Position numbers and translations under genes: made by a program. From positions 128,371,917 to 128,435,916 of the forward strand of contig CP136066.1 of the NCBI GenBank assembly GCA_032622095.1: a stretch of 64,000 bases of DNA, written 5' to 3'. The notes beneath the pieces were generated by a model. It saw only the letters and a program-made list of their open reading frames with translations. It was not told where the DNA came from and did no database searches. Below, piece by piece: positions 39,083 to 52,626 of the stretch (positions are counted from its first letter, which is position 1; each line of letters begins with the position of its first letter). Origin of the DNA: Siphonodentalium dalli (lineage: Eukaryota > Mollusca > Scaphopoda > Gadilida > Siphonodentaliidae).

Positions 39083-39533
39083 GGTTACACTGGTGTAAAT
39101 GTTTTCCATAGGCCTCAGTGCTAACGTTTTAGCGTATGCTGTTGGCTATATGAACCATGGATCCAATTTATTTTTTTAATCTGAAAAATTGACATTTCGG
39201 GAAACTTTTTACACAAAAAAATCATATCTGTCTAGCAGGGAATTCGCCTTTAAATCTTGTGTTTTCGTAACTAGTGTCAGATCCGCATAAAAAAATACTG
39301 TCATATTTTAGACCACACCAACAAATTCAAACTTCACTACAAAGGGTTAATTCCTGTGCCAATGGCTATCTTACCTATGGGAAATCATAGGGAAGAGGTG
39401 TGATGATTTTTTTATGCAAAAAGCACACAAGGCTATTGACCAATCAGGGCCCAGTGTCTATTTTATTCTCTCCTATATATTCCTCCCGCATCCGCTAGAG
39501 GTCTCTCCGAACCTTATTTACACCAGTGTAACC
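39083..39533 (+). mobile_element. MITE copy 12
   Basis: Copy of element 10 (39161 A, 39170 A); right flank TAAAGCG. Confidence 0.88.
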
Positions 39534-39537
39534 TAAA

Positions 39538-40435
39538 GCGATAGCCCGCTTTTTCGCGGAATAATTGTAACACCCTACATTTTTTCAGAATTGCCCATGA
39601 ATGAAAAAAATGTGTTCAAAAATAATATCACTTCTGTGGTTCTTTATTTATCACACACAATTTAACCCCACTCTCTGTAACACATTATTCATCAAAAAAG
39701 CACATTTTTCCACCACAAGTCATATTCAGGCCCCATTTTCACACAGTTTTTGGGGTCTGGTGTTGCAAACTTGGATCGGCTATGGAAGACTGTACAAGAT
39801 CCTTTCCATGAGAGAACTTCTGGTGATGTGAGGTCATTGAGTCCAGATCTGATCAGCTGAGCATCAAGCACATGACTTTATCAGCACATGGAAGACTAAA
39901 ATATGACATTTTCAGGTCTGCAAGGGTGATCCAAGATAACTGCATGTGGGTGTATATTGAATTAGTTGAACAAAGATATGCTCTCTTTGAAATGCTGAAG
40001 CATTTTCTTAAATGTGTCCAAGTTTTAGTGCTATTAACCTTCAAATGGCCATACCCACCAGTGAAAATGAGACACTTTTATTATATATATCTGTATATCA
40101 CTGGCTATAAAATCCAAAATACTTGTTAGATTAGCTTCTTATAACAATTGGTATGTGTGTCATTGACATGCTCATGTAATGGGTAATTTGCATTATCATG
40201 TGACAATTACCACCTTGAAATTTTTTGAAAATACCTTGAAAAATTGGCATTTTTTATGAAAAATCATACCATTTTTTTGGCCGATGGAAGTGAAAGAAGA
40301 CATCAGCAGCAAGAATAGCCACACCATGCATGGGAGATTCATTGGACTGAAAGACCAGGCTGTGAAAAATGCATTAAAATACTTTAAAGTGACTCCCAGG
40401 AATCAAAAATGCCAAAAAGTTCATTTTTCCCTTTA
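39538..40435 (+). repeat. Satellite monomer 39 (filled)
   Basis: No private change noticed. Confidence 0.95.
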
Positions 40436-40886
40436 GGTTACACTGGTGTAAATGTTTTCCATAGGCCTCAGTGCTAACGTTTTAGCGTATGCTGTTGGCT
40501 ATATGAACCATGGGTCCAATTTTTTTTTTTAATCTGAAAAATTGACATTTCGGGAAACTTTTTACACAAAAAAATCATATCTGTCTAGCAGGGAATTCGC
40601 CTTTAAATCTTGTGTTTTCGTAACTAGTGTCAGATCCGCATAAAAAAATACTGTCATATTTTAGACCACACCAACAAATTCAAACTTCACTACAAAGGGT
40701 TAATTCCTGTGCCAATGGCTATCTTACCTATGGGAAATCATAGGGAAGAGGTGTGATGATTTTTTTATGCAAAAAGCACACAAGGCTATTGACCAATCAG
40801 GGCCCAGTGTCTATTTTATTCTCTCCTATATATTCCTCCCGCATCCGCTAGAGGTCTCTCCGAACCTTATTTACACCAGTGTAACC
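40436..40886 (+). mobile_element. MITE copy 13
   Basis: Right flank TTTATAAAGCG; the 1357 class returns here after being absent since copy 4. Confidence 0.88.
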
Positions 40887-40894
40887 TTTATAAA

Positions 40895-41794
40895 GCGATA
40901 GCCCGCTTTTTCGCGGAATAATTGTAACACCCTACATTTTTTCAGAATTGCCCATGAATGAAAAAAATGTGTTCAAAAATAATATCACTTCTGTGGTTCT
41001 TTATTTATCACACACAATTTAACCCCACTCTCTGTAACACATTATTCATCAAAAAAGCACATTTTTCCACCACAAGTCATATTCAGGCCCCATTTTCACA
41101 CAGTTTTTGGGGTCTGGTGTTGCAAACTTGGATCGGCTATGGAAGACTGTACAAGATCCTTTCCATGAGAGAACTTCTGGTGATGTGAGGTCATTGAGTC
41201 CAGATCTGATCAGCTGAGCATCAAGCACATGACTTTATCAGCACATGGAAGACTAAAATATGACATTTTCAGGTCTGCAAGGGTGATCCAAGATAACTGC
41301 ATGTGGGTGTATATTGAATTAGTTGAACAAAGATATGCTCTCTTTGAAATGCTGAAGCATTTTCTTAAATGTGTCCAAGTTTTAGTGCTATTAACCTTCA
41401 AATGGCCATACCCACCAGTGAAAATGAGACACTTTTATTATATATATCTGTATATCACTGGCTATAAAATCCAAAATACTTGTTAGATTAGCTTCTTATA
41501 ACAATTGGTATGTGTGTCATTGACATGCTCATGTAATGGGTAATTTGCATTATCATGTGACAATTACCACCTTGAAATTTTTTGAAAATACCTTGAAAAA
41601 TTGGCATTTTTTATGAAAAATCATACCATTTTTTTGGCCGATGGAAGTGAAAGAAGACATCAGCAGCAAGAATAGCCACACCATGCATGGGAGATTCATT
41701 GGACTGAAAGACCAGGCTGTGAAAAATGCATTAAAATACTTTAAAGTGACTCCCAGGAATCAAAAATGCCAAAAAGTTCATTTTTCCCTTTAAA
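40895..41794 (+). repeat. Satellite monomer 40 (900, empty)
   Basis: Junction CCCTTTAAAGCG. Confidence 0.95.
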
Positions 41795-42692
41795 GCGATA
41801 GCCCGCTTTTTCGCGGAATAATTGTAACACCCTACATTTTTTCAGAATTGCCCATGAATGAAAAAAATGTGTTCAAAAATAATATCACTTCTGTGGTTCT
41901 TTATTTATCACACACAATTTAACCCCACTCTCTGTAACACATTATTCATCAAAAAAGCACATTTTTCCACCACAAGTCATATTCAGGCCCCATTTTCACA
42001 CAGTTTTTGGGGTCTGGTGTTGCAAACTTGGATCGGCTATGGAAGACTGTACAAGATCCTTTCCATGAGAGAACTTCTGGTGATGTGAGGTCATTGAGTC
42101 CAGATCTGATCAGCTGAGCATCAAGCACATGACTTTATCAGCACATGGAAGACTAAAATATGACATTTTCAGGTCTGCAAGGGTGATCCAAGATAACTGC
42201 ATGTGGGTGTATATTGAATTAGTTGAACAAAGATATGCTCTCTTTGAAATGCTGAAGCATTTTCTTAAATGTGTCCAAGTTTTAGTGCTATTAACCTTCA
42301 AATGGCCATACCCACCAGTGAAAATGAGACACTTTTATTATATATATCTGTATATCACTGGCTATAAAATCCAAAATACTTGTTAGATTAGCTTCTTATA
42401 ACAATTGGTATGTGTGTCATTGACATGCTCATGTAATGGGTAATTTGCATTATCATGTGACAATTACCACCTTGAAATTTTTTGAAAATACCTTGAAAAA
42501 TTGGCATTTTTTATGAAAAATCATGCCATTTTTTTGGCCGATGGAAGTGAAAGAAGACATCAGCAGCAAGAATAGCCACACCATGCATGGGAGATTCATT
42601 GGACTGAAAGACCAGGCTGTGAAAAATGCATTAAAATACTTTAAAGTGACTCCCAGGAATCAAAAATGCCAAAAAGTTCATTTTTCCCTTTA
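41795..42692 (+). repeat. Satellite monomer 41 (filled)
   Basis: A to G at 42525, shared with monomer 45. Confidence 0.95.
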
Positions 42693-43143
42693 GGTTACAC
42701 TGGTGTAAATGTTTTCCATAGGCCTCAGTGCTAACGTTTTAGCGTATGCTGTTGGCTATATGAACCATGGGTCCAATGTTTTTTTTTAATCTGAAAAATT
42801 GACATTTCGGGAAACTTTTTACACAAAAAAATCATATCTGTCTAGCAGGGAATTCGCCTTTAAATCTTGTGTTTTCGTAACTAGTGTCAGATCCGCATAA
42901 AAAAATACTGTCATATTTTAGACCACACCAACAAATTCAAACTTCACTACAAAGGGTTAATTCCTGTGCCAATGGCTATCTTACCTATGGGAAATCATAG
43001 GGAAGAGGTGTGATGATTTTTTTATGCAAAAAGCACACAAGGCTATTGACCAATCAGGGCCCAGTGTCTATTTTATTCTCTCCTATATATTCCTCCCGCA
43101 TCCGCTAGAGGTCTCTCCGAACCTTATTTACACCAGTGTAACC
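42693..43143 (+). mobile_element. MITE copy 14
   Basis: T to G at 42778, shared with copy 17; right flank TTTATAAAGCG. Confidence 0.88.
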
Positions 43144-43151
43144 TTTATAAA

Positions 43152-44049
43152 GCGATAGCCCGCTTTTTCGCGGAATAATTGTAACACCCTACATTTTTTC
43201 AGAATTGCCCATGAATGAAAAAAATGTGTTCAAAAATAATATCACTTCTGTGGTTCTTTATTTATCACACACAATTTAACCCCACTCTCTGTAACACATT
43301 ATTCATCAAAAAAGCACATTTTTCCACCACAAGTCATATTCAGGCCCCATTTTCACACAGTTTTTGGGGTCTGGTGTTGCAAACTTGGATCGGCTATGGA
43401 AGACTGTACAAGATCCTTTCCATGAGAGAACTTCTGGTGATGTGAGGTCATTGAGTCCAGATCTGATCAGCTGAGCATCAAGCACATGACTTTATCAGCA
43501 CATGGAAGACTAAAATATGACATTTTCAGGTCTGCAAGGGTGATCCAAGATAACTGCATGTGGGTGTATATTGAATTAGTTGAACAAAGATATGCTCTCT
43601 TTGAAATGCTGAAGCATTTTCTTAAATGTGTCCAAGTTTTAGTGCTATTAACCTTCAAATGGCCATACCCACCAGTGAAAATGAGACACTTTTATTATAT
43701 ATATCTGTATATCACTGGCTATAAAATCCAAAATACTTGTTAGATTAGCTTCTTATAACAATTGGTATGTGTGTCATTGACATGCTCATGTAATGGGTAA
43801 TTTGCATTATCATGTGACAATTACCACCTTGAAATTTTTTGAAAATACCTTGAAAAATTGGCATTTTTTATGAAAAATCATACCATTTTTTTGGCCGATG
43901 GAAGTGAAAGAAGACATCAGCAGCAAGAATAGCCACACCATGCATGGGAGATTCATTGGACTGAAAGACCAGGCTGTGAAAAATGCATTAAAATACTTTA
44001 AAGTGACTCCCAGGAATCAAAAATGCCAAAAAGTTCATTTTTCCCTTTA
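43152..44049 (+). repeat. Satellite monomer 42 (filled)
   Basis: No private change noticed. Confidence 0.95.
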
Positions 44050-44500
44050 GGTTACACTGGTGTAAATGTTTTCCATAGGCCTCAGTGCTAACGTTTTAGC
44101 GTATGCTGTTGGCTATATGAACCATGGATCCAATTTTTTTTTTTAATCTGAAAAATTGACATTTCGGGAAACTTTTTACACAAAAAAATCATATCTGTCT
44201 AGCAGGGAATTCGCCTTTAAATCTTGTGTTTTCGTAACTAGTGTCAGATCCGCATAAAAAAATACTGTCATATTTTAGACCACACCAACAAATTCAAACT
44301 TCACTACAAAGGGTTAATTCCTGTGCCAATGGCTATCTTACCTATGGGAAATCATAGGGAAGAGGTGTGATGATTTTTTTATGCAAAAAGCACACAAGGC
44401 TATTGACCAATCAGGGCCCAGTGTCTATTTTATTCTCTCCTATATATTCCTCCCGCATCCGCTAGAGGTCTCTCCGAACCTTATTTACACCAGTGTAACC
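44050..44500 (+). mobile_element. MITE copy 15
   Basis: G to A at 44128, also found in copies 10 and 12 but not in its 4967-bp partner copy 18. Right flank TAAAGCG. Confidence 0.88.
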
Positions 44501-44504
44501 TAAA

Positions 44505-45402
44505 GCGATAGCCCGCTTTTTCGCGGAATAATTGTAACACCCTACATTTTTTCAGAATTGCCCATGAATGAAAAAAATGTGTTCAAAAATAATATCACTT
44601 CTGTGGTTCTTTATTTATCACACACAATTTAACCCCACTCTCTGTAACACATTATTCATCAAAAAAGCACATTTTTCCACCACAAGTCATATTCAGGCCC
44701 CATTTTCACACAGTTTTTGGGGTCTGGTGTTGCAAACTTGGATCGGCTATGGAAGACTGTACAAGATCCTTTCCATGAGAGAACTTCTGGTGATGTGAGG
44801 TCATTGAGTCCAGATCTGATCAGCTGAGCATCAAGCACATGACTTTATCAGCACATGGAAGACTAAAATATGACATTTTCAGGTCTGCAAGGGTGATCCA
44901 AGATAACTGCATGTGGGTGTATATTGAATTAGTTGAACAAAGATATGCTCTCTTTGAAATGCTGAAGCATTTTCTTAAATGTGTCCAAGTTTTAGTGCTA
45001 TTAACCTTCAAATGGCCATACCCACCAGTGAAAATGAGACACTTTTATTATATATATCTGTATATCACTGGCTATAAAATCCAAAATACTTGTTAGATTA
45101 GCTTCTTATAACAATTGGTATGTGTGTCATTGACATGCTCATGTAATGGGTAATTTGCATTATCATGTGACAATTACCACCTTGAAATTTTTTGAAAATA
45201 CCTTGAAAAATTGGCATTTTTTATGAAAAATCATACCATTTTTTTGGCCGATGGAAGTGAAAGAAGACATCAGCAGCAAGAATAGCCACACCATGCATGG
45301 GAGATTCATTGGACTGAAAGACCAGGCTGTGAAAAATGCATTAAAATACTTTAAAGTGACTCCCAGGAATCAAAAATGCCAAAAAGTTCATTTTTCCCTT
45401 TA
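44505..45402 (+). repeat. Satellite monomer 43 (filled)
   Basis: No private change noticed. Confidence 0.95.
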
Positions 45403-45853
45403 GGTTACACTGGTGTAAATGTTTTCCATAGGCCTCAGTGCTAACGTTTTAGCGTATGCTGTTGGCTATATGAACCATGGGTCCAATTTTTTTTTTTAAT
45501 CTGAAAAATTGACATTTCGGGAAACTTTTTACACAAAAAAATCATATCTGTCTAGCAGGGAATTCGCCTTTAAATCTTGTGTTTTCGTAACTAGTGTCAG
45601 ATCCGCATAAAAAAATACTGTCATATTTTAGACCACACCAACAAATTCAAACTTCACTACAAAGGGTTAATTCCTGTGCCAATGGCTATCTTACCTATGG
45701 GAAATCATAGGGAAGAGGTGTGATGATTTTTTTATGCAAAAAGCACACAAGGCTATTGACCAATCAGGGCCCAGTGTCTATTTTATTCTCTCCTATATAT
45801 TCCTCCCGCATCCGCTAGAGGTCTCTCCGAACCTTATTTACACCAGTGTAACC
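45403..45853 (+). mobile_element. MITE copy 16
   Basis: Right flank TTTATAAAGCG. Confidence 0.88.
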
Positions 45854-45861
45854 TTTATAAA

Positions 45862-46761
45862 GCGATAGCCCGCTTTTTCGCGGAATAATTGTAACACCCT
45901 ACATTTTTTCAGAATTGCCCATGAATGAAAAAAATGTGTTCAAAAATAATATCACTTCTGTGGTTCTTTATTTATCACACACAATTTAACCCCACTCTCT
46001 GTAACACATTATTCATCAAAAAAGCACATTTTTCCACCACAAGTCATATTCAGGCCCCATTTTCACACAGTTTTTGGGGTCTGGTGTTGCAAACTTGGAT
46101 CGGCTATGGAAGACTGTACAAGATCCTTTCCATGAGAGAACTTCTGGTGATGTGAGGTCATTGAGTCCAGATCTGATCAGCTGAGCATCAAGCACATGAC
46201 TTTATCAGCACATGGAAGACTAAAATATGACATTTTCAGGTCTGCAAGGGTGATCCAAGATAACTGCATGTGGGTGTATATTGAATTAGTTGAACAAAGA
46301 TATGCTCTCTTTGAAATGCTGAAGCATTTTCTTAAATGTGTCCAAGTTTTAGTGCTATTAACCTTCAAATGGCCATACCCACCAGTGAAAATGAGACACT
46401 TTTATTATATATATCTGTATATCACTGGCTATAAAATCCAAAATACTTGTTAGATTAGCTTCTTATAACAATTGGTATGTGTGTCATTGACATGCTCATG
46501 TAATGGGTAATTTGCATTATCATGTGACAATTACCACCTTGAAATTTTTTGAAAATACCTTGAAAAATTGGCATTTTTTATGAAAAATCATACCATTTTT
46601 TTGGCCGATGGAAGTGAAAGAAGACATCAGCAGCAAGAATAGCCACACCATGCATGGGAGATTCATTGAACTGAAAGACCAGGCTGTGAAAAATGCATTA
46701 AAATACTTTAAAGTGACTCCCAGGAATCAAAAATGCCAAAAAGTTCATTTTTCCCTTTAAA
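45862..46761 (+). repeat. Satellite monomer 44 (900, empty)
   Basis: Private G to A at 46669. Confidence 0.95.
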
Positions 46762-47659
46762 GCGATAGCCCGCTTTTTCGCGGAATAATTGTAACACCCT
46801 ACATTTTTTCAGAATTGCCCATGAATGAAAAAAATGTGTTCAAAAATAATATCACTTCTGTGGTTCTTTATTTATCACACACAATTTAACCCCACTCTCT
46901 GTAACACATTATTCATCAAAAAAGCACATTTTTCCACCACAAGTCATATTCAGGCCCCATTTTCACACAGTTTTTGGGGTCTGGTGTTGCAAACTTGGAT
47001 CGGCTATGGAAGACTGTACAAGATCCTTTCCATGAGAGAACTTCTGGTGATGTGAGGTCATTGAGTCCAGATCTGATCAGCTGAGCATCAAGCACATGAC
47101 TTTATCAGCACATGGAAGACTAAAATATGACATTTTCAGGTCTGCAAGGGTGATCCAAGATAACTGCATGTGGGTGTATATTGAATTAGTTGAACAAAGA
47201 TATGCTCTCTTTGAAATGCTGAAGCATTTTCTTAAATGTGTCCAAGTTTTAGTGCTATTAACCTTCAAATGGCCATACCCACCAGTGAAAATGAGACACT
47301 TTTATTATATATATCTGTATATCACTGGCTATAAAATCCAAAATACTTGTTAGATTAGCTTCTTATAACAATTGGTATGTGTGTCATTGACATGCTCATG
47401 TAATGGGTAATTTGCATTATCATGTGACAATTACCACCTTGAAATTTTTTGAAAATACCTTGAAAAATTGGCATTTTTTATGAAAAATCATGCCATTTTT
47501 TTGGCCGATGGAAGTGAAAGAAGACATCAGCAGCAAGAATAGCCACACCATGCATGGGAGATTCATTGGACTGAAAGACCAGGCTGTGAAAAATGCATTA
47601 AAATACTTTAAAGTGACTCCCAGGAATCAAAAATGCCAAAAAGTTCATTTTTCCCTTTA
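46762..47659 (+). repeat. Satellite monomer 45 (filled)
   Basis: Copy of monomer 41 (47492 G). Confidence 0.95.
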
Positions 47660-48110
47660 GGTTACACTGGTGTAAATGTTTTCCATAGGCCTCAGTGCTA
47701 ACGTTTTAGCGTATGCTGTTGGCTATATGAACCATGGGTCCAATGTTTTTTTTTAATCTGAAAAATTGACATTTCGGGAAACTTTTTACACAAAAAAATC
47801 ATATCTGTCTAGCAGGGAATTCGCCTTTAAATCTTGTGTTTTCGTAACTAGTGTCAGATCCGCATAAAAAAATACTGTCATATTTTAGACCACACCAACA
47901 AATTCAAACTTCACTACAAAGGGTTAATTCCTGTGCCAATGGCTATCTTACCTATGGGAAATCATAGGGAAGAGGTGTGATGATTTTTTTATGCAAAAAG
48001 CACACAAGGCTATTGACCAATCAGGGCCCAGTGTCTATTTTATTCTCTCCTATATATTCCTCCCGCATCCGCTAGAGGTCTCTCCGAACCTTATTTACAC
48101 CAGTGTAACC
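47660..48110 (+). mobile_element. MITE copy 17
   Basis: Copy of element 14 (47745 G); right flank TTTATAAAGCG. Confidence 0.88.
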
Positions 48111-48118
48111 TTTATAAA

Positions 48119-49016
48119 GCGATAGCCCGCTTTTTCGCGGAATAATTGTAACACCCTACATTTTTTCAGAATTGCCCATGAATGAAAAAAATGTGTTCAA
48201 AAATAATATCACTTCTGTGGTTCTTTATTTATCACACACAATTTAACCCCACTCTCTGTAACACATTATTCATCAAAAAAGCACATTTTTCCACCACAAG
48301 TCATATTCAGGCCCCATTTTCACACAGTTTTTGGGGTCTGGTGTTGCAAACTTGGATCGGCTATGGAAGACTGTACAAGATCCTTTCCATGAGAGAACTT
48401 CTGGTGATGTGAGGTCATTGAGTCCAGATCTGATCAGCTGAGCATCAAGCACATGACTTTATCAGCACATGGAAGACTAAAATATGACATTTTCAGGTCT
48501 GCAAGGGTGATCCAAGATAACTGCATGTGGGTGTATATTGAATTAGTTGAACAAAGATATGCTCTCTTTGAAATGCTGAAGCATTTTCTTAAATGTGTCC
48601 AAGTTTTAGTGCTATTAACCTTCAAATGGCCATACCCACCAGTGAAAATGAGACACTTTTATTATATATATCTGTATATCACTGGCTATAAAATCCAAAA
48701 TACTTGTTAGATTAGCTTCTTATAACAATTGGTATGTGTGTCATTGACATGCTCATGTAATGGGTAATTTGCATTATCATGTGACAATTACCACCTTGAA
48801 ATTTTTTGAAAATACCTTGAAAAATTGGCATTTTTTATGAAAAATCATACCATTTTTTTGGCCGATGGAAGTGAAAGAAGACATCAGCAGCAAGAATAGC
48901 CACACCATGCATGGGAGATTCATTGGACTGAAAGACCAGGCTGTGAAAAATGCATTAAAATACTTTAAAGTGACTCCCAGGAATCAAAAATGCCAAAAAG
49001 TTCATTTTTCCCTTTA
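48119..49016 (+). repeat. Satellite monomer 46 (filled)
   Basis: Partner of monomer 42 in duplication D. Confidence 0.95.
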
Positions 49017-49467
49017 GGTTACACTGGTGTAAATGTTTTCCATAGGCCTCAGTGCTAACGTTTTAGCGTATGCTGTTGGCTATATGAACCATGGGTCCAA
49101 TTTTTTTTTTTAATCTGAAAAATTGACATTTCGGGAAACTTTTTACACAAAAAAATCATATCTGTCTAGCAGGGAATTCGCCTTTAAATCTTGTGTTTTC
49201 GTAACTAGTGTCAGATCCGCATAAAAAAATACTGTCATATTTTAGACCACACCAACAAATTCAAACTTCACTACAAAGGGTTAATTCCTGTGCCAATGGC
49301 TATCTTACCTATGGGAAATCATAGGGAAGAGGTGTGATGATTTTTTTATGCAAAAAGCACACAAGGCTATTGACCAATCAGGGCCCAGTGTCTATTTTAT
49401 TCTCTCCTATATATTCCTCCCGCATCCGCTAGAGGTCTCTCCGAACCTTATTTACACCAGTGTAACC
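49017..49467 (+). mobile_element. MITE copy 18
   Basis: Right flank TAAAGCG, as in its partner copy 15; last 1353-class copy in the window. Confidence 0.88.
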
Positions 49468-49471
49468 TAAA

Positions 49472-50370
49472 GCGATAGCCCGCTTTTTCGCGGAATAATT
49501 GTAACACCCTACATTTTTTCAGAATTGCCCATGAATGAAAAAAATGTGTTCAAAAATAATATCACTTCTGTGGTTCTTTATTTATCACACACAATTTAAC
49601 CCCACTCTCTGTAACACATTATTCATCAAAAAAGCACATTTTTCCACCACAAGTCATATTCAGGCCCCATTTTCACACAGTTTTTGGGGTCTGGTGTTGC
49701 AAACTTGGATCGGCTATGGAAGACTGTACAAGATCCTTTCCATGAGAGAACTTCTGGTGATGTGAGGTCATTGAGTCCAGATCTGATCAGCTGAGCATCA
49801 AGCACATGACTTTATCAGCACATGGAAGACTAAAATATGACATTTTCAGGTCTGCAAGGGTGATCCAAGATAACTGCATGTGGGTGTATATTGAATTAGT
49901 TGAACAAAGATATGCTCTCTTTGAAATGCTGAAGCATTTTCTTAAATGTGTCCAAGTTTTAGTGCTATTAACCTTCAAATGGCCATACCCACCAGTGAAA
50001 ATGAGACACTTTTATTATATATATCTGTATATCACTGGCTATAAAATCCAAAATACTTGTTAGATTAGCTTCTTATAACAATTGGTATGTGTGTCATTGA
50101 CATGCTCATGTAATGGGTAATTTGCATTATCATGTGACAATTACCACCTTGAAATTTTTTGAAAATACCTTGAAAAATTGGCATTTTTTATGAAAAATCA
50201 TACCATTTTTTTGGCCGATGGAAGTGAAAGAAGACATCAGCAGCAAGAATAGCCACACCATGCATGGGAGATTCATTGGACTGAAAGACCAGGCTGTGAA
50301 AAATGCATTAAAATACTTTAAAGTGACTCCCAGGAATCAAAAATGCCAAAAAGTTCATTTTTCCCTTAAA
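49472..50370 (+). repeat. Satellite monomer 47 (899, empty)
   Basis: Only 899-class junction (CCCTTAAAGCG) in the right half of the window. Confidence 0.95.
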
Positions 50371-51270
50371 GCGATAGCCCGCTTTTTCGCGGAATAATTG
50401 TAACACCCTACATTTTTTCAGAATTGCCCATGAATGAAAAAAATGTGTTCAAAAATAATATCACTTCTGTGGTTCTTTATTTATCACACACAATTTAACC
50501 CCACTCTCTGTAACACATTATTCATCAAAAAAGCACATTTTTCCACCACAAGTCATATTCAGGCCCCATTTTCACACAGTTTTTGGGGTCTGGTGTTGCA
50601 AACTTGGATCGGCTATGGAAGACTGTACAAGATCCTTTCCATGAGAGAACTTCTGGTGATGTGAGGTCATTGAGTCCAGATCTGATCAGCTGAGCATCAA
50701 GCACATGACTTTATCAGCACATGGAAGACTAAAATATGACATTTTCAGGTCTGCAAGGGTGATCCAAGATAACTGCATGTGGGTGTATATTGAATTAGTT
50801 GAACAAAGATATGCTCTCTTTGAAATGCTGAAGCATTTTCTTAAATGTGTCCAAGTTTTAGTGCTATTAACCTTCAAATGGCCATACCCACCAGTGAAAA
50901 TGAGACACTTTTATTATATATATCTGTATATCACTGGCTATAAAATCCAAAATACTTGTTAGATTAGCTTCTTATAACAATTGGTATGTGTGTCATTGAC
51001 ATGCTCATGTAATGGGTAATTTGCATTATCATGTGACAATTACCACCTTGAAATTTTTTGAAAATACCTTGAAAAATTGGCATTTTTTATGAAAAATCAT
51101 ACCATTTTTTTGGCCGATGGAAGTGAAAGAAGACATCAGCAGCAAGAATAGCCACACCATGCATGGGAGATTCATTGGACTGAAAGACCAGGCTGTGAAA
51201 AATGCATTAAAATACTTTAAAGTGACTCCCAGGAATCAAAAATGCCAAAAAGTTCATTTTTCCCTTTAAA
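50371..51270 (+). repeat. Satellite monomer 48 (900, empty)
   Basis: Junction CCCTTTAAAGCG. Confidence 0.95.
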
Positions 51271-52167
51271 GCGATAGCCCGCTTTTTCGCGGAATAATTG
51301 TAACACCCTACATTTTTTCAGAATTGCCCATGAATGAAAAAAATGTGTTCAAAAATAATATCACTTCTGTGGTTCTTTATTTATCACACACAATTTAACC
51401 CCACTCTCTGTAACACATTATTCATCAAAAAAGCACATTTTTCCACCACAAGTCATATTCAGGCCCCATTTTCACACAGTTTTTGGGGTCTGGTGTTGCA
51501 AACTTGGATCGGCTATGGAAGACTGTACAAGATCCTTTCCATGAGAGAACTTCTGGTGATGTGAGGTCATTGAGTCCAGATCTGATCAGCTGAGCATCAA
51601 GCACATGACTTTATCAGCACATGGAAACTAAAATATGACATTTTCAGGTCTGCAAGGGTGATCCAAGATAACTGCATGTGGGTGTATATTGAATTAGTTG
51701 AACAAAGATATGCTCTCTTTGAAATGCTGAAGCATTTTCTTAAATGTGTCCAAGTTTTAGTGCTATTAACCTTCAAATGGCCATACCCACCAGTGAAAAT
51801 GAGACACTTTTATTATATATATCTGTATATCACTGGCTATAAAATCCAAAATACTTGTTAGATTAGCTTCTTATAACAATTGGTATGTGTGTCATTGACA
51901 TGCTCATGTAATGGGTAATTTGCATTATCATGTGACAATTACCACCTTGAATTTTTTTGAAAATACCTTGAAAAATTGGCATTTTTTATGAAAAATCATA
52001 CCATTTTTTTGGCCGATGGAAGTGAAAGAAGACATCAGCAGCAAGAATAGCCACACCATGCATGGGAGATTCATTGGACTGAAAGACCAGGCTGTGAAAA
52101 ATGCATTAAAATACTTTAAAGTGACTCCCAGGAATCAAAAATGCCAAAAAGTTCATTTTTCCCTTTA
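51271..52167 (+). repeat. Satellite monomer 49 (1-bp deletion, filled)
   Basis: One G lost near 51626 (ATGGAAGACT to ATGGAAACT); A to T at 51952. Confidence 0.95.
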
Positions 52168-52618
52168 GGTTACACTGGTGTAAATGTTTTCCATAGGCCT
52201 CAGTGCTAACGTTTTAGCGTATGCTGTTGGCTATATGAACCATGGGTCCAATTATTTTTTTTAATCTGAAAAATTGACATTTCGGGAAACTTTTTACACA
52301 AAAAAATCATATCTGTCTAGCAGGGAATTCGCCTTTAAATCTTGTGTTTTCGTAACTAGTGTCAGATCCGCATAAAAAAATACTGTCATATTTTAGACCA
52401 CACCAACAAATTCAAACTTCACTACAAAGTGTTAATTCCTGTGCCAATGGCTATCTTACCTATGGGAAATCATAGGGAAGAGGTGTGATGATTTTTTTAT
52501 GCAAAAAGCACACAAGGCTATTGACCAATCAGGGCCCAGTGTCTATTTTATTCTCTCCTATATATTCCTCCCGCATCCGCTAGAGGTCTCTCCGAACCTT
52601 ATTTACACCAGTGTAACC
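52168..52618 (+). mobile_element. MITE copy 19
   Basis: T to A at 52254 (as in copy 6) and G to T at 52430 (as in copies 20, 21 and 23). Right flank TTTATAAAGCG. Confidence 0.88.
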
Positions 52619-52626
52619 TTTATAAA

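Larger units (their letters stand above)
33679..40886 (+). repeat. Higher-order duplication C, two copies of 3606 bp
   Basis: The order empty-filled-filled occurs twice (monomers 34-36 and 37-39). Six markers lie exactly 3606 bp apart: 34363/37969, 34423/38029, 34585/38191, 34673/38279, and in the MITE 35555/39161 and 35564/39170. Outer limits are set by monomer order, not by markers. The last junction differs (1353 class against 1357 class). Confidence 0.9.
40895..49471 (+). repeat. Higher-order duplication D, 4967-bp period
   Basis: The junction series 900-1357-1353-1357 (monomers 40-43) is followed by 900-1357-1353 (monomers 44-46). Markers at 42525/47492 (A to G) and 42778/47745 (T to G in the MITE) are exactly 4967 bp apart. 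The fourth member of copy two is missing or replaced by an 899-class empty monomer. Confidence 0.85.
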
